Shown: positions 23,580 to 34,238 of the stretch, in pieces
How the letters are laid out: the number at the start of each line of letters is the position of its first letter
Position numbering within the stretch: the first letter of the stretch is position 1
DNA from: Hyparrhenia diplandra
Taxonomy: Eukaryota > Streptophyta > Magnoliopsida > Poales > Poaceae
Length of the DNA: 64,000 nt
Assembly: GCA_015847255.1 (NCBI GenBank)
Contig: JADLZK010012323.1
Location: forward strand, 47,703 to 111,702
Reading direction: 5' to 3'
The notes under the pieces: generated by a model
Databases searched by the model: none
What the model was told of the DNA's origin: nothing
Seen by the model: only the letters and a program-made list of their open reading frames with translations
Translations under genes and position numbers: made by a program

Positions 23580-24629
23580 TCAGGCTCCAGCTTCAAACTT
23601 CTCTGGGAACACCCGTGCCTGATTTAGGAACAAACGCTGAGTGGACGTCCTCCGCTCAACCCTGCAGACCTGTGCCACCATGAGCGCGGGCTGGTGCTCC
23701 GCGTCTGCCTGTGTGTGGTGCACAGTCTCCGACGCTTCCTCCTTCGCCCTCTTCCTGTTTGGACACTCTTTTCCCCAGTGCCCATACACGCCGCACTTGC
23801 GGCACTTGCCTCTTTGACGAGGTGGACCGCCCGAGTTCTGGCCGCCGCCGTCATCACGAGCGTCATGGCTATTCTTGCCGTTGCCTTTACCTCCTGCACG
23901 GTCCTTCTTCACAAAGTGCCCTCTAGTCTTGCCGCCCGAGGAGGACGAATCGGGAGACACCATGCGACTTTTGTTCCTGGCCGCCCACTCATCTTCAGTC
24001 AACAGAAGACGGCCAGCTTTATCGGTGACTGCATCCACCGATGGCTCGAAACGATCTTCGGCCGCTCGTAGACTCCCTACGAGATCCTCGATGGAAAGCT
24101 TCTTGAGATCTTTGAACATCTCAATGGACACGGCCACTTGATTGTACTTGGCCGGCACTACCCTGAGGAACTTCTTCACCACCCTTGTGTCGTCCACGCT
24201 TTCTTCACCGAGCCCACGCAAGTCTGTTGCCAGCTTACTGATCCGCACGGCAAAATCATCAATGGACTCACCCGCCTTGAACGAGATCGACTCGAACTCG
24301 GCTAAGAGCTTCTGCGCATTCACCTCCTTCACCCGATCCGCTCCCAGACGCATCGACTTGATAGCTTCCCACGCCTCCTTTGTTGATTTCTTGGTCAATA
24401 ACATGGAGTGCATCTCCTGAGGCACCCCACGAAGCATGGCACCCAGAGCTAGCCGATCATGGCGTCGCTCCACCTTATCAGTCTCGATTGCATCCCATAG
24501 ATACATGGCCTCGAGGTTGCACTGAACATGAGAAGACCACTCTTGGTAGTTGGCGCGAGATAGCATCGGCCAGGTTAGATTACCTGCCGCCTGATTCCAG
24601 GCACGCTCCTTCGCATCCTTGTCACCCAT
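23580..24629 (-). pseudogene. Copia-A Gag (UBN2 plus CCHC knuckle)
   Basis: A 349-codon frame starts MGDKDAKERAW about 125 bp inside the 5' LTR. It has the copia Gag core (YQEWSSHVQCNLEAMYLWDA, AWEAIKSMRLGADRV, DDFAVRISKLATDLRGLGE), a basic Gly-rich linker and one zinc knuckle CRKCGVYGHWGKEC at about residues 280-293. Gag forms the particle and binds RNA. The frame itself is intact but ends at a TGA (23580-23582) exactly where the protease frame continues with VLDTGA. In relatives a Trp precedes this, so TGG to TGA is the likely change. Confidence 0.9.
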
Positions 24630-24740
24630 GGCTCCTTGGACGTTCCCGACTTCCTGTTCTTAGATTCAATGCGTTTCTTCGCCAAGCTTCCTCGTACCAT
24701 TCTCCTCGACACCGAACAACACCTCCCCGGCAACCTAGCG

Positions 24741-24752
24741 GCTCCGATACCA
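24741..24752 (-). other. Copia-A primer-binding site
   Basis: Minus strand TGGTATCGGAGC next to the 5' LTR, one base different from the initiator-Met tRNA primer site TGGTATCAGAGC. Confidence 0.75.
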
Positions 24753-24754
24753 CG

Positions 24755-25149
24755 TGTTGGAGCAGGGCCTCCGACGAGCCCACGAACGGACCTCCGGCGA
24801 CGTTGTGGTTATCACGGCGAGAACACGATTGCTACGACGAACAACTTGCCAAACACGAAACAAGATATAATGGTGCTGCCCAACCGCAGCCTGTCGATCC
24901 TTTATTCATGTATATATAATAGACACGATAACTTGGACTTACAAGAGTCCCTCCTCGCCATGCCTCACGGAGTGCGCCACACCGTTTCCCGGTGCACGCC
25001 GCGTGCGCTCGGCACGCCGTGGCGCAGGGATGACCGACGCGACAGAGTCATGATCCAGCACGCCTAGGATCATGCTTGTCTCAACCCAACTCTAAGCAAG
25101 ACTCAACGGGAATAAAGATTACAGACTCGTGTATCAACTTTAGCTAACA
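24755..25149 (-). repeat. Copia-A 5' LTR
   Basis: TGTTGGAGCA to TAGCTAACA, the copy next to the primer site and gag. TATATATA at 24911-24918 is the likely minus-strand core promoter. Compared with the 3' LTR it shows indels and substitutions, mostly at 24945-25060, implying an old insertion. Confidence 0.9.
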
Positions 25150-25900
25150 TCGAGTTGTTCTTGGCTCGTTCGATTTTGTCTGGGTGAAATCAAGTAGATT
25201 TCAGTAGCAGCGCTACCAACGTTAGTGCTCTGGCATCCAGCGAGCTCTGTGAGCGGCGCTTGCCCCTGACCTTGGATTTGCCCCACCGAGTTCTTGAGCT
25301 GTGCTTGTTCTGTTCGTTCGTGATCCTGTTTCTGTTCGTGCGTCAGTTCTAAGCAAGTTGGAGAGCAGCCCCTCCCTTGCTGTTCGAGAGCCTGATTGTT
25401 GTTGAGAGAAATCTGCAGGATCTTTTTCAGTCTCGTGCTTGGTGATTTCAGCAGTGCAGAGTGCAGCACCTCCAACTGCACATCTCTGATTCGTCTTTTG
25501 CTGGTTCTTTGGATCGGCAAGTGAAGCAACAAGGTTGAGTGCTATTTATTTTTTCTCTTGCATCCGTGAGCTACATCTTTCAATCATTGCTTAATCATAT
25601 TGAAGTATTAATTTACGTTGATTTGTCTTGACTAGTATTCACGGATGGCAAAGGTTGGTTGTCAGTTCGTTCTCTCTTGCTGCGTGCTTCTCTGAATCGA
25701 TCTAGTGACTGATGTTTCGTGAGTTCAGCTAGGTGGCCTGCAGTGCTTGCTTGAGCTGGTTTGATGTGTATGCTTACTGTGATTTGAGTAGGTATTGTGC
25801 GTGCTCATTTTCTGCAGGACAAGCACCGATGGTCATCGGTGAAGGCTTTGTTGCCCCTACTGTTTGAGAACAGTACCGTGCTCGGTTTAGGAAGATAAAT
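25150..25900 (+). repeat. Right part of the host LTR/leader split by Copia-A
   Basis: Leader-like, noncoding sequence that appears to continue the stretch ending at 7308. No conserved protein is seen. Confidence 0.3.
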
Positions 25901-26576
25901 TTGTTGGTAGGCTGTGCACCTTCGAGTGTCATGCAAATCCAACTTTCTCTCTCGTAGTGTCTCTTCCATTCTGAGAATTTTATCTAAATATTCTTGTCAC
26001 AAGTTGACTTGGATATTTTAGATTCAAGAACCCACTTTTTCTCAACAGGAGTTGGGTAACTCTTTTTTCGTCTATTTGAGGTGTCCCATTGTATTCCTAG
26101 GGAATATCCACCCAATCTTTTGGGTCGTGGACATCTCGGTGTTTGGTTTGTGCGTTTGGAGGTGAAATTGGGACAGTGGTCTAAATATTTCGAAAAAAAA
26201 ATTTACGGCTCCCATTCACCCCCCCTCCGTCGCCGTTTCGGTCCTTTTTTTTCTGCCGAGCCCGGCTGGGCTCATGCAGCTGTTTCTCTCACTAATTATA
26301 TATTAGTGAATAATTAGTAAATATCAAGTGATATTAATGTATTTTAAGGATAATTAAGACGTGGTTAGATAAAATAAGACCTTTAAGACTATATTTGTAT
26401 GAAATAGAAATTATAATCATGATCTTTTAATATTTTTATCTCATGCAACTCATCTCTTCTCAGTCAGGTTTAGTTGGTGCACTCAACCAAACACAATAGG
26501 GTTGCACGTGCTCAACCTGTCCTATATGAGCCTGGTTCCCAGATACGAGCCATGCTCTACTAGTACGCGAACCAAA
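25901..26576. other. Spacer, AT-rich, no gene seen
   Basis: A C/T-rich block at 26215-26250 is followed by AT-rich sequence. No domain, tRNA or clear repeat pair was recognised. Confidence 0.5.
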
Positions 26577-26815
26577 TACTCCCTCCGTCCCAAAAAGAAT
26601 GTCGTTTTAGGTTTTTCATACATCATGTTTAACCATCCATCTTATTCAAAAAAGTTTCATAAATATCTTCGATTTTGTTATAACTTATTTATCATTAGAG
26701 TACTTTAATGCTGATTTATCCATTTTATAATTTACACAAAATTTTTGAATAAAACAAAGCGGTCAAACACGATGTCTGATAGTCAAAAATGACGCTCTTT
26801 TTGACGAAGGGAGTA
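26577..26815. mobile_element. Stowaway-type MITE
   Basis: The left end TACTCCCTCCGTCCC is mirrored by the right end GACGAAGGGAGTA. The inverted ends extend over about 30 bp with mismatches (AAAAAGAATGTCGTTTT against AAAAAGAGCGTCATTTTT). Both sides show the TA target. Size (~237 bp), AT-rich interior and TA duplication fit a non-autonomous Tc1/mariner (Stowaway) element. Confidence 0.9.
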
Positions 26816-27339
26816 ACCCATAATCGCATGTCGGGCTGTCGGCAGGTTGAGGCAATTATCAGTCGCGCGCGTCGGCGGTGAATGAGTGAACGATGAATCT
26901 GTGGCTCCCCCTGAAAACTGGAAGATAAAAGATTTGGCAGGGGAGATGCACCAGCATTGAGCGTGTATGTAGTACGTACAAAGGAGGTAGCTAGAGATGG
27001 TTGTTGCGTGAGATGCATAAAGAGGCGGAATTCTCGGGGGCAAATGCAGATGCAGTGCAAGAAGCCACGGAGCATGGGCGGTTTGTCCGATCCTTGACAA
27101 TACTCCTATAGTAGTATAAAAATGTGGAGTAGTACGTACTAGCTAGTGTACATATTTGTACGGAGTACTATTAGGCTAGCACGACGACGATGCGATCTGG
27201 GACTGTCGCGTGCGTGTCTCGTGGAACTGTCTGTCTGTTACGGTAAATGGTTGGGTCACAACACAAACAGACAAGCGCATGCAGATTCTGTTTGGTGTTC
27301 GATCGGAGCACTAGTGATGGACATGGAGCGGGGGCGTGT
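26816..27339. other. Spacer without recognised gene
   Basis: Mixed-composition sequence. Short ORFs on the minus strand have no recognisable features. Confidence 0.4.
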
Positions 27340-28860
27340 TAGGCGCCGACCTGGCGCCCGGCCAGGGTCGACCAGGCCGACCCGGCCCGGCTTGTGGCCC
27401 AACTAATGGCCCAGACGGACGCGTCGTCGTCCCCGCCCCGCCCAGCGTCGTCGTCAACCTCCGGGCGTAGCGTCGTCCTCGCCCCCCGCCCGCCACTCCG
27501 CCCCGGCGAGCCCCTAGGGCGCCGGCGGCTGAGTCCCTTCCCTTCCCTCTCTTCTTCTCCCGCTCGAAACCCTAACCCGCTCGAAATCCGGCCATCTTCT
27601 CCAACTCCGGCGACCTCCCGCTCCCCGCCTACCCATACCCGGCCGAATGGGGCTTTCCCGGCCGGAGCTTGGCGGGGGGGGAGCTCGGCGAAGCTCACCG
27701 CCGGCCGAGCCGCTGCCGCCGCCGTGTCGACGGCCGCGGCCAGGCTGGCCGGCGGGGCTCTTTCTATAGCCGGGGGGGGAGAGAGTAGAGGGGAGGGGAG
27801 CTCGCGCGACCTAACGGGGGGAACCTCGCCCGGCGTCGGGGCCTTCTTCCTCGCCTCCAGCATCGCAGCGCCGCCGCCTCTGTCGTCGCTCCCGCCGAAG
27901 GGCCGTGCGGGCCTTGGGCCGGCCCACCTAAGGGGTGGTCGGGCGATAGTATTGGCGCATGGAGCGTGCCGTAGATTAGATTCGCCGAGCGGAGGATGGT
28001 CATCGATCAGGGGCGCGCCGGACGACACGGAGCCGCGAGTGCGTGCGGCATCAGCGATCGCATGTGCATGTGACGACGAGGCGCGCGGCGCGGCGGCGGC
28101 CAGGCACAGGGCATCTGCATGGCCATGGCGGGGTGGGGACAAGCTTGCCGCGCCGCGCCGTGCAGGACGGACGCGGAAACCGCAGGCGTGGCATGGCGAG
28201 GAGCGTCGCGGAGCGAAGCGGAGCGGAGCGGCGGTGCCAGTGCCGGTGCGGTGCAGCTGGGCGTGTGGAACCGGTAGGCAGGGGTGCGGGGTCAGCAGTG
28301 CTGACAGCTGAGCTGTAGCGGCTGGCTGGCAGTCAGGCAGCCTGTGATTCTGCAGATAAAGCGGCTGACACTCGACACTCTGTGCCAGGGCATTTTTTTT
28401 TAGTACGCAGAGCAGCCGGCGGCCACACGCCATTACTGCGGGCGATGACACAGCCTGTTGCGTGCAGCACAGCTCTAGTAGTCGTAAGAGGACCACCGTT
28501 TGCACGTACGCCCCGCACGACCAGTTAGCAGAGGATGCGGCCGATCGATCGAATTCGCAGCTGGCGCCCAAGGACGACACGGATCGAGCATCGTCGCCGC
28601 GTTCCACGTACACCAAGGAATCAAACGGGACACAGGAGCATGTGCACCAGAACATGCACTACCCGCTGCTGCTGCATCGTCTGATCCCGGCCGGCGTACG
28701 GACGCGCCACCCAATCGGGGAACAGCGATCGAGCTTCGTGCGTGCCGCGCCGGGGCCACGTAACGCCGCGACTTCCGCCGACGCAAACCTGCATCCGTTT
28801 AGTCGTGTCACTAGCTGGGTGGATCTGGCCAGCCAGCTTGTGTTAGATTAATTGGGCCAG
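27340..28860. other. GC-rich island, no identifiable product
   Basis: Strongly GC-rich, with long overlapping open frames on both strands (27394-28311 plus, 28655-27339 minus) that look like by-products of composition. A CGAAACCCTAACCCGCTCGAA stretch near 27565 resembles the 5' leader of a grass gene on the plus strand, so this may be the truncated start of a gene or a captured fragment. No conserved domain was recognised. Confidence 0.4.
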
Positions 28861-29079
28861 GCCAAACAATTAGTCTACAATTAATCAAAGGAACTCCAAA
28901 CGTCCAGAATTAATGTTAAGTAGAAAAGAATTAATACCACATGATGATTTCAATAAAGAGAGGTTATCAACTTAACTAGTGAGCTGTGGGATGCTCACAA
29001 GATGAAAGGAAGACTTAGGAAAGCACACGCATGAGCCGTGTAGCCTGGCCACACCCCGATGGGTCGTGGCCTTGGTTTT
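28861..29079. other. AT-rich spacer beside the HPPR-like pseudogene
   Basis: No gene seen. Confidence 0.4.
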
Positions 29080-30947
29080 GCTGTTCGAGAGTCACGGGCT
29101 CACGGCTAGAGTGGTGGCAGCGCCAGCGCCTCTCTGCCGCCGTCACCACCACGCGCCGCGTCTCCTCCGTCAGCGCGCACGACAGCACAGCACGTCGCTC
29201 GCCGGGCCAGGGCGAGCGCCGTCGGGTAGAACTCGTAGGGGCACGACGTCGACGTCGACGGCGGCTTCGGGCGCACGGGAGCTGTAGGCGATGCGGCACC
29301 CGAAGGCGGCGAGGCGCCGCGCCACCAGCGTGCGGATGCTGCCCAGCCCAAGGATCCCCACGCGCTTGCCACTCACCTGCAAGCGACGAGTCGTCATGTC
29401 AATTTTTTTTTTTTCACTTCTCCTATCCGGCAGGTCAGCAGGTGCGTTGACTTTTTTTTTTTTTCAGGCGACTTCTCCTATTCGGCCAAACAAAAACAGG
29501 TACATTCGAAACAGATATGTTTGGTTTGTGATGAATAAATGGAATTTTGTCCCAGCAATCGGTATAGTGAAAATTTGATTATAATCACTATTATTTTCTT
29601 TAATTTTAATCTAGGTGTAACTGTAACCACACCATCTATCGTCGTTTTGGGGCCTGACATCCTATCAAAAAGCCCTAAACTCTATTTATTGAAGACAATC
29701 GATCCAACCTCATGGATACAGCTAAAATAGGCTAAATTGCTCAGCAGTGAGCTTAGAAGGGAATGAGTTCAATTTGTCCACTCAAACAGAGTTTTGTAAT
29801 AGAGTTGCTCATGAATTAGGCCAACGTGTACTTGTAAAAAACTTTCTTCGACGGTGTGGCTCGAATGTTGTTGTCCATTTAGTGGCTAATTATCGTAACC
29901 CACGAAACAAATAGCGCGCTAGCGGCGCTATAGCGCGCCATTTGAAACACCGCGACGCTATTGTCAATTTCCACGCTATTGGCGCTATAGCACGATATTG
30001 CGCCGCTAAAGCGCGCTATTTCCACGCTATTGGCGCTATATCACGCTATTTTCACGCTATTGGGCTATAGTGGCAGCAGCAGGCTGGTGCTACTTCCAAT
30101 AGTTGCCGCTATTGCGCCGCTATAGCGGCGCTATAGCGACGCAATAGCAGAGAATAGCGTCTAGAAAAGTCCGACGCTATTTTCCATAGCCCGCGATCAA
30201 AAACATGGATCGTAACCCTATTCATCATCTCTATTATGAAGCTCAATCATTTTCTGAAAAAAATGAACCTAAAAAAAACCAATATAATGAAATATTTGTT
30301 TGGTTTTTGAGGGAAATGAAATATTTGTTTGTGAGACAAGAGTGAACAGTATACAAGGGTCCAAAGTACAATGTTAGAGCACTACTACTATTCGGCCTTT
30401 TCGATGATTGAGCTATGACTTATGACCAAGTACTTGTTAAGACTTTGCTGGGCCGTGAATAGTGGATACATATGAACATCAAAAACTCGAGTCCTGAAGC
30501 TAACCATGGTGGCGAGCGGGAACTTGCTCTCGGACACCCACACGCCGCGCCGGAGGTGAGCATCGGCGGCGGCGACCCTACGCAGCACGGCAACGACGAG
30601 GCCGACGGCTAGTCGACGGAGTCGACGGAGAAGGCCGCGCCGGCGTTGGTGACGGCGAGCCCGCGGCGGCGGCGGCAGGCGCCGAGGTCGACGTGGTCCA
30701 GCCCGGCGGAGGTCGCCGCCACGAGCTCCAGCGACGGGAACCTGTCGATGAGCTCGGCCGTCACGGCCACGAGCCCCGGCACGAGCAGGACCCGCGCCTC
30801 CGCCGCCGTGGCCCCGTCCGCGTCCCGGACCAGGACGAAGCGGTGCCGGCCTTCCAGCGCCGCCGCGAAGTTCGGGAACAGCGGCTGCGCCAGCAGCACC
30901 AGCGGCTTGTCACCGTCCGCGGTGGGCGTTGGCGGCGGCGGCGGCAT
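29080..30947 (-). pseudogene. Hydroxyphenylpyruvate/hydroxypyruvate reductase-like pseudogene
   Basis: Exon 1 (30947 to about 30512) starts MPPPPPTPTADGDKPLVLLA and holds the N-terminal catalytic domain of D-isomer-specific 2-hydroxyacid dehydrogenases: FPSLELVAATSAGLDHVDL and GLAVTNAGAAFS. Exon 2 begins at 29376 after a CTTGCAG acceptor with VSGKRVGILGLGSI (Rossmann GxGxxG) and VARRLAAFGCRIAYSSR, and fragments of CALTEETRRVV. Relatives reduce hydroxyphenylpyruvate or hydroxypyruvate with NAD(P)H in the cytosol. A one-base deletion near 30610 creates a TAG, exon 2 shifts frame several times, and the C-terminal part with the catalytic His is missing. The ~1.1-kb intron holds a small transposon. 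Confidence 0.85.
29902..30208. mobile_element. Small non-autonomous DNA element rich in GCGCTATAGCGC
   Basis: The 10-bp sequence ATCGTAACCC flanks both sides (29892-29901 and 30209-30218) like a target duplication. The interior repeats GCGCTATAGCGC, CACGCTATTGGCGCTATA and related words in both orientations. The ends are loosely inverted (CACGAAACAAATAGCGCGC against CCATGTTTTTGATCGCGGGC). A duplication of 8-10 bp would suit a hAT or Mutator-like element, but the superfamily is undecided. It lies in the intron of the HPPR-like pseudogene. Confidence 0.7.
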
Positions 30948-31671
30948 CTATCCTCTTCGATCGATCTGTGTACCGCCGCCTGGAGTGGATCCGGTTGGGG
31001 GACGGCACTTCTTGATTTGGTGGGCAGAGGGAACTAAGGAGCGACAGTGACAGTGACAATCAGGTTTTGGTTGGTGGCGTGTTGATAATTCACTGAGAAA
31101 CCAACGCAATTTATTTATTCGGGAGACTTTTTTTATAACTCTGTTCATTACTTAATTAGAATATTGCAGGAATCAGATCAGCAACCACACAAAGAATTAA
31201 AATATGATAGATGAAGCATCATTTCAACTGCAAATCATGTCATGTCAAGCTGATTAATCAGCTCAGCTGCAAGACCTTCTTCTCCTGGACCGCTGGACGC
31301 CGTTACTAACGTCCGTGCCTCTTCCATAGCTAAACTGATCATGGAACAGATGCACCAAGAATCAACTGGATCTGTCTTGTTGCAATTGGTCGCTACCAGT
31401 GGCAAACGAAGTTCAGTGCAGACTGCAGAGCAGTGCAAGTGCACGAATGTAGTGGGTAGAATTCGATCGTCTCGTTTAGTCTGCAGGTGGATCCAATCCA
31501 ACGGACTGAATTTGTTTTTTCAAAAAGGCATCCAACAGAGTAAATTGAGTTGGGAGTTTGAGACTGAGACCCTGGTTACAAGGACTTTTTGTATTGGGAC
31601 TAAAAAATCTCTAAAAGTCTCTAGAAACTAAATATGAAGGGACTTTTTTTTTTGAGAACTTTTTTGTTAAA
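30948..31671. other. 5' flank of the HPPR-like pseudogene
   Basis: Contains the presumed promoter/leader of the minus-strand pseudogene. A minus-strand frame (31501-31235) ends AAELINQLDMT and could be a terminal exon of something, but I do not recognise it. At 31588-31660 repeated AGGGACTTTTT-like words resemble part of a MITE that the Helitron to the right may have interrupted. Confidence 0.4.
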
Positions 31672-31683
31672 CTAGTCCATCAA

Positions 31684-31701
31684 CCCGTGCTCTCGCACGG
31701 G
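31684..31701 (-). other. Helitron 3'-terminal hairpin
   Basis: Seven-base perfect stem CCCGTGC/GCACGGG with a 4-nt loop, 8 nt before the CTAG end on the minus strand. Confidence 0.75.
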
Positions 31702-33399
31702 CTAGAAGTTTAAAAGATGTACTATTAATATATTTGACTATTATAAAATTACTTATATTAAATTTTATGTTTTTTGTTTGTTTATTTTCTACAAAATAGA
31801 CATAATAGATAGTTTGTAGTCTATATATTATGTTCATAAACTTAATAATTACTTTCTTTGCAAGGGACTGACTTATATATTTTTCATGCATATTCATATT
31901 TTTATTTTGCAGGCCACCTTCTATATTTTAATATACAATTAGTTCGAAACCTTCCCATTAACTATGGTGACTCTTGTTGCATCACAATATTAAGTCATAA
32001 ATTCAAATTTTGATTTTTAACTTTTGTTTTTATTGACTGCTAAACATTTTTTTCTCTAGGAAAACTCTTATGCTTTTTGTATCTTTTACTATCAATTGAC
32101 ATTGTTTTAAAATAAGGATTTTGGGCCATATAGTACATTCCTATGTACTACAATAGCATATGCAATAATTTGAAGCTTTGCACCATGTCACCTAACATAA
32201 GTGACAGAGATTGAAATTAGATCTCGGAGATGGGGTTAGTTGTGCTAACCTCAAAAGAATTTTGAATTGTAATAAGCCCCATAACGATCGAATTATTTTA
32301 GAGTAATGTTAAAAGGCAGAAAACTATACTCATCATTAGTCTCCTATAATTCTTTAGATGATCGGATTTTCCTATCAAGAAATTATATGTGCAATTATGG
32401 TTACACTATCAATATAACCATGTCAAACATTTAGTTAAAATATATAATATAGATATAGTAACAACCTATATAAATTTTTTCATGGTTACTAATATGTTTT
32501 TTAAAAAAAAATTGTTAGCATCATTAGTATATGAGTTGTTAAGGAAATATTTGGCTTTCACCTTTTAACCAAGCTGTATATTTTTTCCACATGTTAAGTG
32601 GAAACTCTAATGTTTTTATTTTTTATTCAAAAATATTTTTATTAAAAAGAAATTAAGGCTTAGTAGTATTGTTTTCCTTATGATAATTAAGTTGAAACTC
32701 AGGTTGCACCCAAGCACCAAATTTGTTCAGTTTGTTATATCACAAAATTATATGTGTCCAGTATTATTTTATTAAATTTTTTACAATAATTGGGAAAAAA
32801 TTCGATGGCTCACATCGACCGAGAGCGACCGATCCGGCGACAACGAAGGCAGGAGGAAACTGGAGAAAACCGGACAGAGGAAACGGGAGGAAAATGATGT
32901 GTCTATGGTTGGTGGGCCATATGCGCAAAATTTCCTCCCGTTTCCTTCGCAAAAATGTGGGGAATAGAATAGGGCGGTAATTGCATTTTGGCAGTTCTTA
33001 TTTTTTTATCAAGGGTAAAAACGGTAACTTCATAATTATGTTTTGAGTAGTATAGTTTTGATGCATGATTCAATTACTATAGTTAGATAATATGTTCTTA
33101 TTAACTTTTTTTTTAAACAAAATTCCTCTAGGGTTCCTCACACCGTACACATTTGACTCGCCGCCGCCCGGTGGAAGAGGGACTTGTGATCGCCGCCTCC
33201 TGCAGTGCTCCGCCGCCCGCCCCGCTGGAGCGCGACCCGCCCTGAGGGGCGCCTCGGCCGCCGCCCGGGCGCAACCCGACGCCGTGGAGCGCCTCGGTCG
33301 CCGCCGCGGGCGGCCCCACCATGGAGCGATGGAGGCACGCGACGGACGAGACGGCGGCGCGGGGCGGAATAGATGGCGGCACGTTGCTTGCCTGGGCGG

Positions 33400-34035
33400 C
33401 GTTCACCACCCTGGCGCGCATCAAGGCCGTCGGCGGCGCCGCGCCGGCGTGGCCCCCGCCTCTTGGCGTCGTGGAGCTCGGATGCAAGGGCCTCCCTGCG
33501 ATCGCGGCGCCACCGGCGGCAGGGCTGCACGGACGCGCACGCCGCGGGGGAAATGCGGGCCCAAGTGGCGCGCACGCGCACCACTCCCGACAGCTACTAC
33601 CCGGCCTGGAACGAGCAGTACACGTGGCGGTGTACGCGACCCCTGCACCGTGCTCACAGTCGGCGTATTCGACGACCCACCGCCGTTGCAGCCGTCAGAC
33701 GGCAAAGACGGCGGCGTGCTCGCGGCCCATGGGCAAGGTGAGGATACGGCTGTCCACGGTGGAGCGCGGCCGCGCGTACCATGGCCTGTACCCGCTCATC
33801 ATGATGCTGCCCACTGGCGCAAAGCGAATGGGCGACATCGAGCTGGCTATCATCCGCTTCTCGATGTCCGGGTCGATGCTGGACGTGCTGCACACCTACG
33901 GCCAACCGGTGTTCCCGAGCGGCCCATCCCGGCGGCGAACCGCGAGGCTCTGCGGCTGGCGGCGGCACGCATCTCCGCGGCGCACCTGGCGCGGTCGGCG
34001 GGGACACCGACGGAGGCAATGGCAATGGAACAGTA
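33400..34035 (+). pseudogene. Captured fragment of an MCTP-type C2-domain protein gene
   Basis: Spread over frames, this resembles the last C2 domain and the following linker of plant multiple-C2-domain and transmembrane proteins (MCTP/FTIP-like). Readable blocks are LGVVELGCKGL, AQVARTRTTPDSYYPAWNEQ, DPCTVLTVGVFDD, MGKVRIRLSTVERGRAYHGL, YPLIMMLPTGAKRMGDIELA, DVLHTYGQPVFP and REALRLAAARISAAHLARS. MCTPs sit at plasmodesmata and ER contacts and bind lipids in a Ca-dependent way. At least three frame changes occur, and both the N-terminal C2 domains and the C-terminal membrane region are absent. It lies antisense inside the Helitron, so it was probably picked up as a genomic fragment. Confidence 0.8.
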
Positions 34036-34158
34036 GTAAGCTCGTGCGCGTAGGCCGGCCGGCCGATCAGGAAAGGAATCAATCGCTGGCCTGGCTAGCT
34101 AGCTAGCTGCTACCTGCTTTGTTTAGTTTTTGCATCTCGGATGATGCATGCATATGAA

Positions 34159-34238
34159 TCGAACCTTTTCCACAACCGTTTGTTGCTGTAGAAATTTGTC
34201 CCTGAACGATAACTCGAACCTTTTCCACAACCGTTTGT
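34159..34238 (+). repeat. Direct repeat of 25 bp
   Basis: The string TCGAACCTTTTCCACAACCG plus TTTGT occurs at 34159-34183 and 34214-34238, 30 bp apart, 3' of the MCTP fragment. Confidence 0.85.

Larger units (their letters stand above)
7309..25149 (-). mobile_element. Copia-A: Ty1/copia retrotransposon, split by Copia-B
   Basis: Two ~396-bp LTRs (7309-7705 and 24755-25149) bound a minus-strand element with the copia order gag, protease, integrase, reverse transcriptase, RNase H. Without the nested Copia-B it is about 5.2 kb, a normal copia size. A polypurine tract and an initiator-Met-type primer site flank the LTRs correctly. The gag-protease junction carries a TGA, the integrase and RT carry frameshifts, and the RT is cut by Copia-B, so the element is dead. 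The flanks (TCGAAAG before 7309, TCGAG after 25149) give at best an imperfect target duplication. Confidence 0.9.

Noticed and set aside
7302..25154. Perfect target duplication for Copia-A
   Set aside because: The flanks TCGAAAG and TCGAG are only similar, so I do not claim a clean 5-bp duplication.
27339..28655. Long overlapping ORFs of 305 and 438 codons
   Set aside because: Both strands are open because the DNA is very GC-rich. Neither has conserved domains, and the predicted proteins are low-complexity Ala/Arg/Pro/Gly-rich.
31235..31501. Minus-strand ORF ending AAELINQLDMT as a gene
   Set aside because: The C-terminus looks protein-like, but I could not recognise a family or find supporting exons.
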